NCBI GenBank assembly: GCA_019239415.1
Contig: JAFAZW010000067.1
Coordinates: 1 to 63,103 of the forward strand
Source: Alphaproteobacteria bacterium
GTDB taxonomy: Bacteria > Pseudomonadota > Alphaproteobacteria > Sphingomonadales > Sphingomonadaceae
Direction of reading: 5' to 3'
DNA length: 63,103 nucleotides
Made by a program: the position numbers and the translations under genes. The notes beneath the pieces were generated by a model. That model was given only the letters and a program-made list of their open reading frames with translations, did not search any database and was not told where the DNA came from. Below, piece after piece: positions 61,920 to 63,103 of the stretch (within the stretch, counting starts at the first letter, position 1; each line of letters opens with the position of its first letter).

Positions 61920-62336
61920 ATGGCCGCCAACAAGACGCAGGAGACCGGCGAGAGCTTCGAGAGCTTCCTCGCCTCGATCGCCGACCCGGTCCGCCGCGCC
62001 GACGCGCGGGCGCTCGGCGAGACGATGACGCGGGTGACGGGCGAGCCGCCGGCCCTGTGGGGGAAGATCGTCGGCTTCGGCCGTTGCCATTATCGCTACG
62101 AAAGCGGCCGCGAAGGCGACTGGATGCTCTCCGGCTTCGCGGTGCGGGCGAAGGAGCTCGTCCTCTATCTCGGCTGCGACGCGCGCCGTAACGGCGACCT
62201 ACTCGGCCGGCTCGGCAGGCACAAGATGGGCAAGGGGTGCCTCTATCTCCAGCGGCTGTCCGATGCCGATCCGGCGGTGCTGGAGGAGCTCATCGCGCGG
62301 TCGCACGCCGCCGCCAAGGCGCGCTACCCCGGATGA
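61920..62336 (+). CDS. DUF1801 protein (YdhG-like)
   Basis: The 138-residue protein matches DUF1801: SFESFLASIADPVRRADARALGETM in parts, PPALWGKIVGFGRCHYRY, ELVLYLGCDARRNGDLLGRLGRHKMGKGCLYLQRL in parts and a terminal LIARSHAAAKARYPG. The family is widely distributed, cytoplasmic and of unknown function. It may be the last gene of the GbsR operon; it starts 21 bases after the dehydrogenase gene, with GGAGCGGGGAGGGGG before the ATG. Confidence 0.85.
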   Translation: MAANKTQETGESFESFLASIADPVRRADARALGETMTRVTGEPPALWGKIVGFGRCHYRYESGREGDWMLSGFAVRAKELVLYLGCDARRNGDLLGRLGRHKMGKGCLYLQRLSDADPAVLEELIARSHAAAKARYPG

Positions 62337-62392
62337 GAAAAGGCGGCCCGGGGGGAGCCCGAGCCGCCTCGTCATTTCGCCTCCGCCGGTGG

Positions 62393-62419
62393 CGTCACGC
62401 GGAGTGAATCCGCGTGACG
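62393..62419. terminator. Perfect 11-bp stem-loop between convergent genes
   Basis: CGTCACGCGGA and TCCGCGTGACG pair around GTGAA. It lies between the DUF1801 stop and the rpsI stop, so it may end transcription from either side. Its flanks lack a clear T-run in either direction, so intrinsic termination is not certain. Confidence 0.5.
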
Positions 62420-62513
62420 TCGGTCCTGTCGCTGCGCGCAGGCCGGCCGGGGGAAGCCGTCTCTTCGCGCTGCTCCAGCGGCGCTTCGCGCCGGTGTCGC
62501 TGCGCTCGGCGGC

Positions 62514-63092
62514 TTACCTCTTCGAGAACTGGAAGCTGCGGCGGGCCTTGGCCTTGCCGTACTTCTTGCGCTCGACGACTCGCGGGTCGCGGGTGAGGAA
62601 GCCCTCGCGCTTGACCGCGCTGCGGAGCGACGGCTCGTAACGGGTCAGCGCGGTCGAAATGCCGTGGCGGACCGCTCCGGCCTGGCCGGAAAGGCCGCCG
62701 CCCTTGACCGTCGCGACGACGTCATACTGGCCGCGGCGATCGGTGACGTCGAACACCTGGTTGATGATCAGGCGAAGCGTCGGGCGGGCGAAATAGACTT
62801 CCTGGTCGCGGCCGTTGACCACGATCTTGCCGGTGCCGGGCTTCAGCCACACCCGAGCGACGGCGTCCTTGCGGCGGCCGGTGGCATAGGCGCGGCCCTG
62901 CTTGTCGAGCTGCTGCTCGCGAAGCACCGCCTGGATTTGCGGGCCCTGGGTGGCGACTCCCTGCAGATTGTCCTCGCCGCCGCCGGCGGCCGGAGCCTCG
63001 TCGGCGGTCGTCTCGGGAGCGGGCGGGGGCGCGGCAGCGGCGGCGCCGGTCAGCGCGCCGAGATCGGAAAGGGACTGGCGATTGTCGGACAT
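62514..63092 (-). CDS. rpsI: 30S ribosomal protein S9
   Basis: The 192-residue protein has the S9 core from about residue 65: [22 protein letters not shown] in parts, [35 protein letters not shown] and the C-terminus [17 protein letters not shown], which reaches the P-site tRNA. An N-terminal extension of about 60 residues, rich in Ala and Pro, exceeds the ~130-residue E. coli protein and is typical of alphaproteobacteria. The ATG overlaps the stop of the upstream gene (TAATG), consistent with the usual rplM-rpsI operon. Confidence 0.95.
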   Translation of the reverse strand: MSDNRQSLSDLGALTGAAAAAPPPAPETTADEAPAAGGGEDNLQGVATQGPQIQAVLREQQLDKQGRAYATGRRKDAVARVWLKPGTGKIVVNGRDQEVYFARPTLRLIINQVFDVTDRRGQYDVVATVKGGGLSGQAGAVRHGISTALTRYEPSLRSAVKREGFLTRDPRVVERKKYGKAKARRSFQFSKR

Positions 63093-63103
63093 TACTGGCC
63101 CAC
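63092..63103 (-). CDS. rplM: 3' end of upstream gene, probably ribosomal protein L13
   Basis: Only the last codons GTG GGC CAG and the stop TAA lie in the window, overlapping the rpsI ATG by one base (TAATG). rplM precedes rpsI in most bacteria, so the name is based on gene order, not on sequence. Confidence 0.4.

Overview
The window is chromosomal DNA from a high-GC alphaproteobacterium, most likely of the order Sphingomonadales. This placement is inferred from gene content and order: an N-terminally extended ribosomal protein S9, a UrcA-family protein, the alphaproteobacterial form of SerC, a Bpt/Ate-type aminoacyl-tRNA transferase, the order mutY / DUF721 / two DsbA-like proteins / smc, and palindromic intergenic repeats of kinds I associate with sphingomonads. 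Genes are densely packed, often with 4-base ATGA or GTGA overlaps, and most long open frames are antisense shadows of real genes. I found no tRNA, rRNA, CRISPR array, transposase gene or prophage.

Layout. 1-9.7 kb: a PQQ-type sugar dehydrogenase lipoprotein with its DUF2231 membrane partner, a beta-helix protein, a DsbD-like disulfide reductase, a ribbon-helix-helix/coiled-coil pair behind a palindrome, a YtcJ-type amidohydrolase, threonine ammonia-lyase and an aminoacyl-tRNA-protein transferase. 9.7-18.1 kb: a GGDEF-EAL protein, glmS, a small Gly/Trp-rich peptide gene coupled to a Cys-rich protein gene, and a minus-strand operon for a 3-amino-3,6-dideoxy sugar (3,4-ketoisomerase, aminotransferase, N-acyltransferase, glycosyltransferase). 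18.3-24.5 kb: a B12-binding radical SAM protein, a J-domain protein, YihY, fabI, a small membrane protein, aroC and an acylphosphatase. 24.5-31.6 kb: serA, serC, an extensin-like lipoprotein, a membrane-bound cytochrome c, nudC and mutY, whose 3' end is built from an intergenic repeat.

31.6-41.3 kb: DUF721/DciA-like gene, two DsbA-like genes, smc, a P450 coupled to smc, a SleB-type cell-wall hydrolase and an L,D-transpeptidase lipoprotein. 41.7-49.9 kb: UrcA, a LytTR two-component pair, DUF421 protein, polysaccharide deacetylase, DUF72 protein, a perfect 38-base palindrome, an aminotransferase, a cyclopropane-fatty-acid-synthase-like methyltransferase and an EF-hand protein. 50-56 kb: M13 peptidase, ALDH7-type aldehyde dehydrogenase, DUF4383 protein and a second L,D-transpeptidase. 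56-63.1 kb: a truncated, AT-richer DUF4236 gene abutting purA, a GbsR/MarR regulator whose start codon lies inside a 20-bp palindrome, followed by a DUF4166 / DCC / dehydrogenase-DUF4166 operon, a DUF1801 gene and rpsI.

The genes are mainly housekeeping: amino-sugar and envelope synthesis (glmS, L,D-transpeptidases, SleB hydrolase, deacetylase), serine, chorismate, purine and fatty-acid synthesis, periplasmic thiol chemistry (DsbD-like and two DsbA-like proteins) and chromosome maintenance (smc, mutY). The least explained units are the peptide/Cys-rich pair at 14.3-15.0 kb and the palindrome-controlled DUF4166 operon at 58.5-61.9 kb.
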